Positions 13,514 through 21,904 are shown, numbered from the stretch's first letter. The stretch: DNA of 26,383 bases from an uncultured Oscillospiraceae bacterium (GCA_910577915.1 CAJTOM010000032.1:1-26383); one strand, 5' to 3'. A program made the numbers and translations. The notes: generated by a model from the letters alone, not told the origin.

Positions 13514-15067
13514 CTACATCCAGATGGAGAACACCCGCAGCACCTTTTCCAGCACCTTTCTGAACCAGGAGCGCCCCTCCCACCGCTCCGGGTCCACGGC
13601 GGCGCTGCGGGCCATAATGCCCTCCATGTCCGCCAGGATTTCCCGGATGGCGGGCGCGCCGTAGAGGACCGTACCGCACTCGTAGTGGAGCTGAAAGCTG
13701 CGGTAGTCCATGTTGACGGAGCCCACCAGGGCGATCTCCCCGTCGGCCACCAGGCTCTTGAGGTGGAGGAAGCCGGGGGTAAATTCGTAGATTTTCACGC
13801 CGTGGCGCAGCAGCCGCTCGTAGTAGGACCCGGCCACAATATAGGTATACTTGTGGTCCGGTATGCCCGGCAGCAGCAGGCGCACGTCCACGCCGCTGTC
13901 GGCGGCCATGCACAGGGCCCGGACCATGCCGTCCTCCACGGCGAAATAGGGGGTGGTCAGCCAGAGGCTGCGGTGGGCGTTGGAGATGCACTGGTAGTAC
14001 AGGTCCTCCGCCGGGTTGTCGGGGTTGTTCATGGGCCCGTCGCCGAAGGGCTGGCAGAAGCCGGCCGCCTCCCGCTCCTCCAGGGGGCGGTAGAAGTCAT
14101 GCTCGCTGTGCAGCCGCTCCCCCAGCATCTCCCACATGTGGATAAACTGGGCGGTGAGCCCCCAGGCCCCCGGGCCGTCCAGCAGCACGCCGCCGTCCTT
14201 CCACTCCCCGAACCGGCGCACGCGCCCCACGTACTCGTCCGCCACGTTCACCCCGCCGGTGTAGGCGTACTGCCCGTCCACGCAGAGGATCTTCCGGTGG
14301 TCCCGGTAGTTGAAGTAGAGGCGGTTCACGTACTGGTGGACGGGATTGAACACGCACACCTCCATCCCCTCCTCCCGCATGCGCTCGATGGTCTCCGCGC
14401 GCATGCGGGTGATGTTGCCGAAGTCGTCGAAGATGATCTTGACCTCCACGCCCCGCCGGGCCCGGTCGGCCAGCACCTCCTGGATCTGGTCCCACAGCTG
14501 CCCCTCCGCCAGGATAAAGAACTCCAGGAAGATAAACCGCTCCGCCCTGGCCATCCGCTTGACGGCGTCCGCAAAGAAGTCCGCCCCGGAGGAGAAATAG
14601 GTCACGCCGGTGCCCCGGCAGAGCAGGAAGTCCCGGCGCTGCAGCAGCTCCGAGGCCCGCCGCCAGTTGGGCAGAGCAGCCGCCAGCCGCTCCTGGTCCA
14701 CCAGGGCCCGCCGCCGCTCCGTGTCCCGGCAGGAGGGTGGGGGCAGGGGCAGCAGGTTCAGCCGCTTGCTCTGGATGTTCCCGCCCCACAGGACGTACAG
14801 GACCATCCCCGCCACCGGCAGGGCCACCACCAGCAGGGTCCAGGCCAGCTTGTAACTGGAGGAGACCGCGCTGGACTGGATATTCACCGCCACCGCGATG
14901 GCCGCGATCTCCAGCGCGGCGAAGGCGATGGCCGCGTGCCCCTGGAGGAAGGCGGTCAGAATGATGACCGAGCCGATGTTCACCACCAGCAGCACCACCG
15001 CCATGGCGATGCGCAGGGAGGCGGCAATGCGGCGCTCCGTGGTCTGTTTGACGGGATGCTTTTTCAC
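13514..15067 (-). CDS. cls: Cardiolipin synthase (phospholipase D family)
   Basis: A 517-residue membrane enzyme that joins two phosphatidylglycerol molecules into cardiolipin plus glycerol. Two N-terminal transmembrane helices (about 15-60) and a short third hydrophobic stretch (VVALPVAGMVLYVLWGG) precede two PLD domains. Both HKD motifs are intact: HRKILCVDG (near residue 256) with the following TGGVNV, and HLKSLVADG (near 434) with GSVNMDYRS. Length matches bacterial ClsA. The start is a GTG at 15067 with AAAGGAG upstream. It heads the cls-NUDIX-cobO-pepT run. I found no clear promoter in the GC-rich 135-base gap before it. Confidence 0.94.
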   Translation of the reverse strand: MKKHPVKQTTERRIAASLRIAMAVVLLVVNIGSVIILTAFLQGHAAIAFAALEIAAIAVAVNIQSSAVSSSYKLAWTLLVVALPVAGMVLYVLWGGNIQSKRLNLLPLPPPSCRDTERRRALVDQERLAAALPNWRRASELLQRRDFLLCRGTGVTYFSSGADFFADAVKRMARAERFIFLEFFILAEGQLWDQIQEVLADRARRGVEVKIIFDDFGNITRMRAETIERMREEGMEVCVFNPVHQYVNRLYFNYRDHRKILCVDGQYAYTGGVNVADEYVGRVRRFGEWKDGGVLLDGPGAWGLTAQFIHMWEMLGERLHSEHDFYRPLEEREAAGFCQPFGDGPMNNPDNPAEDLYYQCISNAHRSLWLTTPYFAVEDGMVRALCMAADSGVDVRLLLPGIPDHKYTYIVAGSYYERLLRHGVKIYEFTPGFLHLKSLVADGEIALVGSVNMDYRSFQLHYECGTVLYGAPAIREILADMEGIMARSAAVDPERWEGRSWFRKVLEKVLRVFSIWM

Positions 15068-15159
15068 GGGCGGCTCCTTTCTCTGCCAAATTTTTTATCT
15101 GTCTGAGGGCCCGCGGCCTCCGCGCCTTTTCAGGGCGGGGCCGCGCCCCTCCCCGCAGG

Positions 15160-15202
15160 CCCGGCGGCGGCCATGTTCCAGCATGCGCCGCCGCCCCTCT
15201 TT
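15160..15202. repeat. GC-rich hairpin between pncB and cls
   Basis: GGCGGCGGC and GCCGCCGCC pair around ATGTTCCAGCAT-type sequence just after the pncB stop. The T-run (TTTTT) is on the plus-strand side, so as a pncB terminator it is imperfect; I see no other terminator there. Confidence 0.4.
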
Positions 15203-16651
15203 TTATCCGTTCTCCTCCAGAAGCCCGTGCTTTACGTCCCACAGCCTCTGGGACAGATCCACATAGTACTTGTGGGGGTTGTCGAAGCGCTTGACCTCCT
15301 CCCAGAGGGTGTCCACCTGCTCTAAGCAGTACCTCCGGATATCCGGCAGGGCGGGCAGGTCGTAGACCAGTTCCCCGCCACGGAAGATGGGCGTCTGCAG
15401 CTCCTTGGCGGTGAAGTTGTAGACCTCCTTCTTCTTCCAGGTGGCGTCGGGGTCGAAGATGGTCAGGGGCCGGCTGTCGTCCACGATCTCGTCGTACACG
15501 GTGAGGTAGTCGGCGATGGCCTTGCCGGTGTCGTTGCCGAAGAAGCGGTAGAGCTTCTTATAGTGGGGCGTGGTAATCTTGGCCACGTTCTCGCTGATCT
15601 TGATCTTGGGGAGGACAGCCCCCTCCCCGTCCTCCACCGCCACCAGCTTGTACACCCCGCCGAACACCGGCTCGCTGCGGGCGGTGATGAGCCGCTCGCC
15701 CACGCCGAAGGCATCGATCTTCGCCCCCTGGAGCAGCAGGTCCCGGATCAGCTCCTCGTCCAGGGAGTTGGACGCGGAGATGGTGCAGGTCTCCCAGCCG
15801 GCCTCGTCCAGCATCTCCCGCGCCTTTTTGGTCAGGTAGGCGATGTCCCCGGAGTCCAGCCGGATGCCGCACTTGGTGATGCCCAGGGGCCGCAGGACCT
15901 CGTTGAAGGCCCGGATGGCGTCGGGCACGCCGCTTTTCAGCGTGTTATAGGTATCCACCAGCAGCACCGCGTTGGTGGGGTAGATCTCGCAGTAGGTCTT
16001 GAAGGCCTCATACTGGCTGTCAAACATCTGCACCCAGGAGTGGGCCATGGTGCCGGCGGCGGGCACGCCGTAGAGCTGGTCGCTCAGGGCGCAGGCGGTG
16101 CCGTGGACGCCGCCGATGTAGGCCGCCCTGGCCCCCACGATGGCGCCCCCCTCCCCCTGGGCCCGGCGGGAGCCGAACTCCAGCACCGTGCGCCCCTGGG
16201 CGGCCCGGACCACCCGGTTGGCCTTGGTGGCGATGAGGCTCTGGTGATTGATGCACAGCAGGGCGTAGGTCTCAATGAGCTGGGCCTGGGAGGCGGGGGC
16301 CCGGACGGTCACCAGGGGCTCGCCGGGGAAGACCGGCGTCCCCTCGGGCACTGCCCAGATGTCCCCGGTAAACCGGAAATGGCGCAGGTAATCCAGGAAG
16401 TCCTCCTGGAACAGGTTCTTGCTCCGCAGGTAGTCGATGTCCTCCTGGCCGAAGTGCAGATTCTGGATGTACTCTACCAGCTGCTCCAACCCCGCCGCAA
16501 TGGCGAAGCCGCCCTTGTCGGGCACCCGGCGGAAGAAAACGTCGAAGTAGGTGACGCGCTCCTGCATCCCCTGGCGGAAGTAGCCGTTGGCCATGGTCAT
16601 CTCATAGAAGTCGAACAGCATGGACAGGTTCAGTCTCTCCTTGCGCTCCAT
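15203..16651 (-). CDS. pncB: Nicotinate phosphoribosyltransferase
   Basis: A 482-residue enzyme of NAD salvage that makes nicotinate mononucleotide from nicotinate and PRPP with ATP use. N-terminal MLFDFYEMTMANGYF is the family start; LEFGSRRAQG, GTMAHSWVQMF (containing the conserved, phosphorylated histidine region), LVDTYNTLKSG and FGVGERL are the phosphoribosyl- and nicotinate-site blocks. Length fits the longer Gram-positive form. The ATG at 16651 follows GAGGAA. It is divergent from coaW, and the two promoters lie close together at 16715-16780. Confidence 0.96.
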   Translation of the reverse strand: MERKERLNLSMLFDFYEMTMANGYFRQGMQERVTYFDVFFRRVPDKGGFAIAAGLEQLVEYIQNLHFGQEDIDYLRSKNLFQEDFLDYLRHFRFTGDIWAVPEGTPVFPGEPLVTVRAPASQAQLIETYALLCINHQSLIATKANRVVRAAQGRTVLEFGSRRAQGEGGAIVGARAAYIGGVHGTACALSDQLYGVPAAGTMAHSWVQMFDSQYEAFKTYCEIYPTNAVLLVDTYNTLKSGVPDAIRAFNEVLRPLGITKCGIRLDSGDIAYLTKKAREMLDEAGWETCTISASNSLDEELIRDLLLQGAKIDAFGVGERLITARSEPVFGGVYKLVAVEDGEGAVLPKIKISENVAKITTPHYKKLYRFFGNDTGKAIADYLTVYDEIVDDSRPLTIFDPDATWKKKEVYNFTAKELQTPIFRGGELVYDLPALPDIRRYCLEQVDTLWEEVKRFDNPHKYYVDLSQRLWDVKHGLLEENG

Positions 16652-16714
16652 AAAAACGTTCCTCGGTTTCTTTTGTAGTCGGCGCCGTCCTGTGTCCCCG
16701 GCGGTCTTTCCCCT

Positions 16715-16743
16715 ATAGTATAACTTTTTTCCAGGTTTTGCAA
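16715..16743 (-). promoter_or_regulatory. pncB promoter
   Basis: On the minus strand: TTGCAA (16738-16743), 17 bases, TACTAT (16715-16720). An overlapping TATACT gives a 15-base spacing, so the -10 choice is uncertain. Confidence 0.55.
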
Positions 16744-16751
16744 CGATAGAA

Positions 16752-16780
16752 TTGACAATTCACCGGACAGGTTCTAATAT
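16752..16780 (+). promoter_or_regulatory. coaW-larE promoter
   Basis: TTGACA (16752-16757), 17 bases, TAATAT (16775-16780). Its -35 box lies 8 bases from that of the divergent pncB promoter. Confidence 0.75.
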
Positions 16781-16831
16781 AAGGGGGCCGGAGACGGCGT
16801 ATTTGATGAAACATCCACGGAGGGCGTTCAT

Positions 16832-17677
16832 ATGTCCATCATTTTAGGCATTGACATCGGCGGCTCCACCACCAAAATTGTGGGTCTGCAGTCCGGCGGG
16901 ACCACCATCGCCATGCACCGGGTCCAGGCCCAGGACCCCATCACCTCCCTGTACGGGGCCATGGGGAATTTTCTTTTTACCAACCGCCTCCAGCTGGGGG
17001 ACGTGTCCCGGATCGCCCTGACGGGTGTGGGGGCCTCCTACATTGACGAGGACATCTACGGCATCCCCACGGAGAAGGTGGAGGAGTTCTCCGCCGTGGG
17101 CGTGGGCGGCCTGGCCCTGAGCGGCCAGGACCGGGCGGTGGTGGTCAGCATGGGCACCGGCACCGCCTTCATCTGGGCGGAGCGGGGAAAGCCCGTGCGG
17201 CATCTGTGCGGCTCCGGCGTTGGGGGCGGCACCCTGGCGGGGCTGTGCTCCCGCCTGTGCGGCGCCCGGCAGTACAAGCAGATCGTCAAGCTGGCCGGCG
17301 AGGGGGACATCACCCGCATCGACCTGACGGTGGGCGACCTGACCCGCAACAGCCACCCCTCCCTGCCCCTGGACATCACCGCCGCCAACTTCGGCAACGT
17401 CTCCGACGACGCCACCGCCGGCGACTTTGCCGCCGGCGTGGTCAATATGGTGCTCCAGTCCATCGGCACCACGGCGGTGATGGCCTGCCGGGCCTGTGCC
17501 TGTGAGACGGTGGTGCTCACCGGCTTCATGTCCAGCCTGCCCCAGGCGGCGGCCTGCTGCGAGCTGTTCACACGGCTCCACGGCGTCCGCTTCATCATCC
17601 CCGACAACGCCACCCACGCCACCTCCATCGGCGCCGCCCTGTCCATCTGCGACGGCGGCGCCCCCCGCACCCGCTGA
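16832..17677 (+). CDS. coaW: Type II pantothenate kinase
   Basis: A 281-residue kinase for the first step of coenzyme A synthesis, pantothenate to 4'-phosphopantothenate. It has the ASKHA-fold phosphate loop LGIDIGGSTTKIVG at the N-terminus, the region DIYGIPTEKVEEF with the likely catalytic Glu, the second phosphate loop VSMGTGTAF and the glycine-rich GSGVGGGTLAGL. This is the CoaW/eukaryote-like group, which is usually not inhibited strongly by CoA. The ATG at 16832 follows GGAGGG by 7 bases. larE begins 12 bases downstream, so both are one unit. A BadF/BadG-type activator ATPase is the only alternative and fits less well. Confidence 0.92.
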   Translation: MSIILGIDIGGSTTKIVGLQSGGTTIAMHRVQAQDPITSLYGAMGNFLFTNRLQLGDVSRIALTGVGASYIDEDIYGIPTEKVEEFSAVGVGGLALSGQDRAVVVSMGTGTAFIWAERGKPVRHLCGSGVGGGTLAGLCSRLCGARQYKQIVKLAGEGDITRIDLTVGDLTRNSHPSLPLDITAANFGNVSDDATAGDFAAGVVNMVLQSIGTTAVMACRACACETVVLTGFMSSLPQAAACCELFTRLHGVRFIIPDNATHATSIGAALSICDGGAPRTR

Positions 17678-17689
17678 GAGGAGATTTCT

Positions 17690-18448
17690 GTGACACTAAG
17701 CGAATTTTTCAGCGCCCACCCTGCCGCCGCCGTGGCCTTTTCCGGCGGCGTGGACTCCGCCCTGCTTCTCAGCGAGGCCCGGCGCTGCGCCCGGCGCGCC
17801 GCCGCCTACTTCGTCCGCACCCCCTTCCAGCCCGCCTTCGAGCTCGCCGACGCCCGCGCCACCGCCCGCCTTCTGGAGGTGGAGCTGACAGTGCTGGAGG
17901 TGGACGTGCTGTCCCTGCCGGAGGTCGCGGCCAACCCGGCGGACCGCTGCTACCACTGCAAGCGGGCCCTGTTCACCCGGCTGACCGCAGCGGCGGCGGC
18001 GGACGGCTTCCCCCTGGTGCTGGACGGCAGCAACGCCTCCGACGACGCGTCGGACCGGCCCGGTATGCGGGCCCTGGCGGAGCTGGGCGTCCGCTCCCCC
18101 CTCCGGGAGTGCGGCCTCACCAAGTCACAGGTGCGCGCCATGGCCCGCCAGGCGGGCCTCCCGGTGTGGGACAAGCCGTCCTACGCCTGTCTGGCCACCC
18201 GCGTCCCCGCCGGAACGCCCCTCACCGCCGCCGGTTTGGCCCGGGTGGAACGGGGGGAATCCGCCCTGATGGCGCTGGGCCTGTCCGACTTCCGCCTGCG
18301 CCTGCGGGGGAACGAAGCCCTGCTCCAGGTCCGCCCGGAGCAGACGGAGCTGGCCCGCGCCCTCCTCGCCCGCCCGCCTGAAACTCTGGTCCGGGACTTC
18401 GCCGCCGTCGCCCTGGACCCCGTTCCCCGGGAGAGCCGGGAAAGCTGA
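17690..18448 (+). CDS. larE: ATP-dependent sulfur transferase LarE (PP-loop)
   Basis: A 252-residue PP-loop enzyme that adds sulfur to pyridinium-3,5-biscarboxylic acid mononucleotide on the way to the nickel-pincer cofactor of lactate racemase-like enzymes. The PP-loop is SGGVDS (18-23). Cys167 in PSYACLATRVP is where the sacrificial cysteine of the Lactobacillus enzyme lies. Cys87 and Cys90 (RCYHC) are also present, the triad that in part of the family holds a [4Fe-4S] cluster for catalytic sulfur transfer. The GTG at 17690 follows GAGGAG. larA, larB and larC are not in this window, and the partner coaW is unrelated. A tRNA-type PP-loop thiolase is a weaker alternative. Confidence 0.9.
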   Translation: MTLSEFFSAHPAAAVAFSGGVDSALLLSEARRCARRAAAYFVRTPFQPAFELADARATARLLEVELTVLEVDVLSLPEVAANPADRCYHCKRALFTRLTAAAAADGFPLVLDGSNASDDASDRPGMRALAELGVRSPLRECGLTKSQVRAMARQAGLPVWDKPSYACLATRVPAGTPLTAAGLARVERGESALMALGLSDFRLRLRGNEALLQVRPEQTELARALLARPPETLVRDFAAVALDPVPRESRES

Positions 18449-18464
18449 CCGGTCGCACAGCCGC

Positions 18465-18502
18465 ACCGCCCGCAGGAGGCTTCCTCCCGCGGGCGGTGTT
18501 TT
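18465..18502 (+). terminator. Terminator of coaW-larE
   Basis: ACCGCCCGC (18465-18473) pairs with GCGGGCGGT (18489-18497), with an inner GGAGG/CCTCC stem, followed by GTTTT. Its T-run overlaps the stop region of the convergent M50 gene, so it may slow that messenger too. Confidence 0.85.
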
Positions 18503-19103
18503 ATATATGTGTAGAGGCATGCCGCCGGCCGCCCCCCACCGGGGGCAGCTGGGGCAGCAGCGTCCCTGCGGCGGCCAGCAGGAGAAACAGCCCCGCCTGG
18601 TGCCGGATGGTCAGCACCAGGGCCACCGCCGTGAGCAGCGCCGCGCAGCCCAGCCCCACCCGCCGGCAGAGCCGGTCCGCCGCCAGGGGGTCCGCCAGCC
18701 AGCTCGCCAGCAGGTGGAGGGCCCGCCCCCCGTCCAGGCTGGGCACAGGCAGCAGGTTGAACGCCCCCAGCAGCACGTTGGCCCCCGCCAGCACGTAGTC
18801 CCCCGTCACCCGCGCAAACACCAGGGCCAGCAGCAGGTTCACCCCCGGCCCCGCCAGCGTGCAGAAGAGCTCCCGCGGATAGGACAAACGGCGGGTGTCC
18901 GCCCGGATCTCCGCGCCGAAGGCAGTCAGGCGGAAGCGCTCCACCCCCGCCCCCATCATCCCCAGGGCCGCCAGGTGACCCAGCTCGTGGCACAAGGCGG
19001 ACAGGGCGACCAGGGGCAGCACCGTCCCCGCCCCTGCCGCCAGGGCCAGCGCCACCATGGCGGCAAAGCCCCAGCTCACCTCCAGCTTACCCGATTTCCA
19101 CAT
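18501..19103 (-). CDS. SpoIVFB-like M50 site-2 protease
   Basis: A 200-residue intramembrane zinc protease. The active-site helix is LCHELGH (HExxH at 39-43), the second metal site is NLLPVPSLDGGR (Asp124), and LAGPGVNLLL (83-92) is a conserved M50 segment. About five to six hydrophobic helices. In Bacillus SpoIVFB cleaves pro-SigK in the mother cell; this protein is shorter and lacks the C-terminal CBS domain. The ATG at 19103 overlaps the end of the upstream M23 gene by 17 bases, with no ribosome binding site, so translation is probably coupled. The call as SpoIVFB rests on the M50 motifs and on the SpoIVFA-like partner; a general site-2 protease cannot be excluded. Confidence 0.82.
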   Translation of the reverse strand: MWKSGKLEVSWGFAAMVALALAAGAGTVLPLVALSALCHELGHLAALGMMGAGVERFRLTAFGAEIRADTRRLSYPRELFCTLAGPGVNLLLALVFARVTGDYVLAGANVLLGAFNLLPVPSLDGGRALHLLASWLADPLAADRLCRRVGLGCAALLTAVALVLTIRHQAGLFLLLAAAGTLLPQLPPVGGGRRHASTHI

Positions 19104-20112
19104 AGAAGATCGGATTGAGGTACAGATCGCCGTCGTGGAGCTCGAAGTGGAGATGGGGTCCTGTGGCCAGGCCGGTGTCCCCCACCTCCGCGATCTTCTC
19201 CCCCTTGACCACGGCGCCGCCGGCGGCGGTGACCCGGCTGCAGTGGGCATAGAGGGTAATGTAGCCCCCCTGGTGCTGGAGCATGATATAGTTGCCCAGT
19301 GTGCTGCTCTCCCCTGTGGCGTACACCTCCCCGTCGGCGAAGGCCAGGATGTCCGTGCCCTGGTCCGCCGCCAGATCCACGCCGTAGTGGAACTTATTCC
19401 CCCCCTCGATGGGGTGCTCCCGCCAGCCGAAAGCGGAGCTGAGGGCCCCCCGGATGGGGGAGGTGTGGGCAAAGCCCAGGTTGCGCTGCTCCAGGCTGGC
19501 GTTGTCCGGCATGGCGGGCATGGTGTAGACATAGGAAACGGCCTCTGCGGCGGTGGTGTCGTCCTCCTCCTCGGTCTCTGCCGCCGGAGCGGCGGGGGGC
19601 TCCGGCTCTCCCGCCGGCTCCTCCGGCGGGGACTGGGGGGCGGGCGCGCCGTCCAGGTCCACCACGATCTCCGCCATGGGCTCCGCCTCCGCCTCCGGCA
19701 GGCGGACCGCCGTGTAGCGCAAAAGCCGTGCCCCGGGGTCCAGGGATGCCGTTGTCCGGCTGGGGGCGGCGCTCTCCTCCTCCAGCGGGGGGCTGGGGCT
19801 GAAGACGGCGGTGTAGGCGTCCTGGAGGGAGTCGCTGACCGCCGCCTGGCCGCTGACCGCCCGTCCCATGGCGGCAAAGGCCTCCTTGAAGTCCGCGTTC
19901 CGGCCGATGAGCTGGCCGGCGGACCGGGCGAAGCCGCTGACCGCCTCCGGGAACAGCAGCTTGACCGCCACCAGGAGCACAAACACAACCCCGCAGATGG
20001 TCAGCCGCGCCAGGGCGCGGCTCTCGGCCTGGGCGGCGGTCCGGCGGCCCCCTCTGGCGCTCCCCCGGCGCATCTGCTGGGCGCGGCGGCGGGCAGAACT
20101 GGTTCGGTTCAA
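19087..20112 (-). CDS. SpoIVFA-like M23 metallopeptidase-domain membrane protein
   Basis: A 341-residue protein: basic N-terminal tail (1-35), one transmembrane helix (about 36-54), a variable Pro/Glu-rich linker with EEEDD, and a C-terminal LytM/M23 domain (about 235-341). The zinc site looks intact: FHYGVDLA, LYAHCS and GPHLHFEL. In Bacillus, SpoIVFA holds SpoIVFB inactive and is cleaved by SpoIVB; its LytM fold is degenerate. I chose the TTG at 20112 because GGAGGG lies 6 bases upstream; an in-frame ATG at 20169 lacks a site. It precedes and overlaps the M50 gene. A cell-wall endopeptidase acting outside sporulation is the alternative. Confidence 0.83.
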   Translation of the reverse strand: MNRTSSARRRAQQMRRGSARGGRRTAAQAESRALARLTICGVVFVLLVAVKLLFPEAVSGFARSAGQLIGRNADFKEAFAAMGRAVSGQAAVSDSLQDAYTAVFSPSPPLEEESAAPSRTTASLDPGARLLRYTAVRLPEAEAEPMAEIVVDLDGAPAPQSPPEEPAGEPEPPAAPAAETEEEDDTTAAEAVSYVYTMPAMPDNASLEQRNLGFAHTSPIRGALSSAFGWREHPIEGGNKFHYGVDLAADQGTDILAFADGEVYATGESSTLGNYIMLQHQGGYITLYAHCSRVTAAGGAVVKGEKIAEVGDTGLATGPHLHFELHDGDLYLNPIFYVEIG

Positions 20113-20137
20113 AGCAATCCCTCCTTTTTCTTCCCCT

Positions 20138-20167
20138 AGTCTATGCGTCCGGCCGCCCAATTTATGC
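20138..20167 (-). promoter_or_regulatory. Possible SigE-type promoter before the M23/M50 pair
   Basis: On the minus strand: GCATAAA (20161-20167), 15 bases, CATAGACT (20138-20145). The Bacillus SigE consensus is roughly kmATATT, 13-14 bases, CATACAnT, so the -10 box matches 7 of 8. The start point would lie about 20 bases before the TTG start. Suggestive only. Confidence 0.35.
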
Positions 20168-20221
20168 ACAGGCAGGTTAGAGCGCCCTGTTTTGGTAAAA
20201 CTAGGAGGGAGGTGATTGCAT

Positions 20222-21667
20222 ATGGAATCAATTTGGCATCAGACCTCCGCTGCGGCCCCCCGGCCGCCGCTGGAGGAGGACCTGTCGGCGGAGGCCGCCG
20301 TCATTGGCGGCGGCATGGCCGGCATTCTCACCGCCGCCCTGCTGGAGGAGGCGGGGGTGCGCACGGTGGTGCTGGAGGCGGACCGGGTTGGCTCCGGCCA
20401 GACCGGGAATACCACCGCCAAGGTGACCAGCCAGCACGGAGACTGCTACCGCCGGCTGGAGGAGCGGCTGGGGGCGGAGGCCGCCGTTCAGTACGCCGGG
20501 GCCGGCCAGGAGGCGGTGGAGGCCTTCCGCCAGCTCATCCGCCGCCGGCGGCTGGACTGCGCCTGGGAGGAGCTGCCCGCCTATCTCTATGCCCTGTCCC
20601 CCCGCAGCTCCCTGGAGGAGGAGGCCGCCGCCCAGCAGCGGGCGGGTCTGCCGGTCCGGCTGACCCGGAAAACCGGCCTCCCCTTCCCGGTGAAGGAGGC
20701 CCTGCGGTGCGACGGGCAGGGCCAGCTCCACCCCCTGCGGCTGCTGCACGCCCTGGCCCGGGAGCTGACGGTCTACGAGGGCGCTCGGGTGCTGGCAGCG
20801 GAGGGGGACCGGCTGCATACGGCGGGGGGCTCCGTCCGGGCGGAGCAGATCATCTTCGCCTGCCACTTCCCCTTCGTCAACATGCCGGGGTACTACTTCC
20901 TCCGGATGCACCAGGAGCGCAGCTACGTGCTGGCCCTGTCCGGCGCGCCGGCACTGCCGGGGATGTACTACAGCGTGGACCCCGGCGGCCTCTCCCTGCG
21001 CACTGCCCAGGGCTTGCTGCTGGCGGGGGGCGGCGGGCATCGGACCGGGGAGAACCGCTCCGGCGGGGTCTACGCGTCTCTCGCCCGCTCTGCGGGCCTC
21101 CTGTTTCCCGGCGTCCGGGAGGCCGCCCGCTGGTCCGCCCAGGACTGCATGACCCTGGACGGCGTACCCTATATCGGCCCCTTCTCCTCCTCCGCGCCGG
21201 GGTGGTATGTGGCCACCGGCTTCGGCAAGTGGGGCATGACCGGCTCCATGGCCTCCGCCCTGCTGCTGCGGGATCTGATCCTGGGCCGGAGGAGCCCCTG
21301 GGCGGAGCTCTTCTCCCCCCAGCGGTTTACCCCCGTCGCCTCCGCCGCCTCCCTGCTGGACAACGGGCTCCACGCCGCCAGAGATCTGGGGCGGCTGCCC
21401 CTCACCGCCGCCAGGGGGCCGGCCCAGGCCCTGCCCCCCGGCCACGGTGGCATTGTGGAAGCGGGGGGGCGGAAGATGGGGGTTTACAAGACGGCGGAGG
21501 GCACACTGTACGCCGTGGACCCCCGCTGTCCCCACATGGGCTGCCAGCTGGAGTGGAACCCTGACGAGGAGAGCTGGGACTGCCCCTGCCACGGCTCCCG
21601 CTTCGACTGCCGTGGCCGTCTGCTCTCCGGCCCCGCCCAGAAGGGGCTGTCGGGGGAGAAACTGTAA
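20222..21667 (+). CDS. FAD-dependent oxidoreductase fused to a C-terminal Rieske domain
   Basis: A 481-residue two-domain protein. Residues about 24-380 are a DAO-type FAD fold: the dinucleotide loop GGGMAG (29-34), Glu52 for the ribose, and the signature TGNTTAKVTSQHG. Near the end of this domain GVPYIGPF and TGFGKWGMTGSM are conserved. Residues about 410-481 are a Rieske [2Fe-2S] domain with ligands Cys436, His438, Cys454 and His457 (CPHMGC and CPCHGS). Electrons probably pass between flavin and cluster; the substrate is unknown. The ATG at 20222 follows GGGAGGTG by 7 bases. Single gene, divergent from the M23/M50 pair. Confidence 0.92.
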   Translation: MESIWHQTSAAAPRPPLEEDLSAEAAVIGGGMAGILTAALLEEAGVRTVVLEADRVGSGQTGNTTAKVTSQHGDCYRRLEERLGAEAAVQYAGAGQEAVEAFRQLIRRRRLDCAWEELPAYLYALSPRSSLEEEAAAQQRAGLPVRLTRKTGLPFPVKEALRCDGQGQLHPLRLLHALARELTVYEGARVLAAEGDRLHTAGGSVRAEQIIFACHFPFVNMPGYYFLRMHQERSYVLALSGAPALPGMYYSVDPGGLSLRTAQGLLLAGGGGHRTGENRSGGVYASLARSAGLLFPGVREAARWSAQDCMTLDGVPYIGPFSSSAPGWYVATGFGKWGMTGSMASALLLRDLILGRRSPWAELFSPQRFTPVASAASLLDNGLHAARDLGRLPLTAARGPAQALPPGHGGIVEAGGRKMGVYKTAEGTLYAVDPRCPHMGCQLEWNPDEESWDCPCHGSRFDCRGRLLSGPAQKGLSGEKL

Positions 21668-21904
21668 AAACCTCCGCGGCCGTCAGACGGGCTATACCCG
21701 CCCACGGGAGCTCGCGCCCCCCAGACACAAATAATTTTTAATCATTTTTTCGATGGTGTGCACGTCCGTAAAGTGCCCCAAGGCGGCGCCTTCAGCGCTA
21801 GGCCGCACAGGGCGCAGCCCACGGAAAAACGCCCCTGCCGGCCAAACGCGGCCCGCTCCTTCCCCTTCAAAAACACCCTGCTCTTTTTTGGCACACGCAA
21901 ATAG
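21668..21904. other. Intergenic stretch between the Rieske gene and the obgE terminator
   Basis: An AT-rich patch around 21730-21750, then GC-rich sequence. A 60-codon frame on the minus strand (21742-21924) is rich in basic residues, lacks a ribosome binding site and runs through the terminator hairpin, so I do not call it. Nothing else supportable. Confidence 0.5.
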
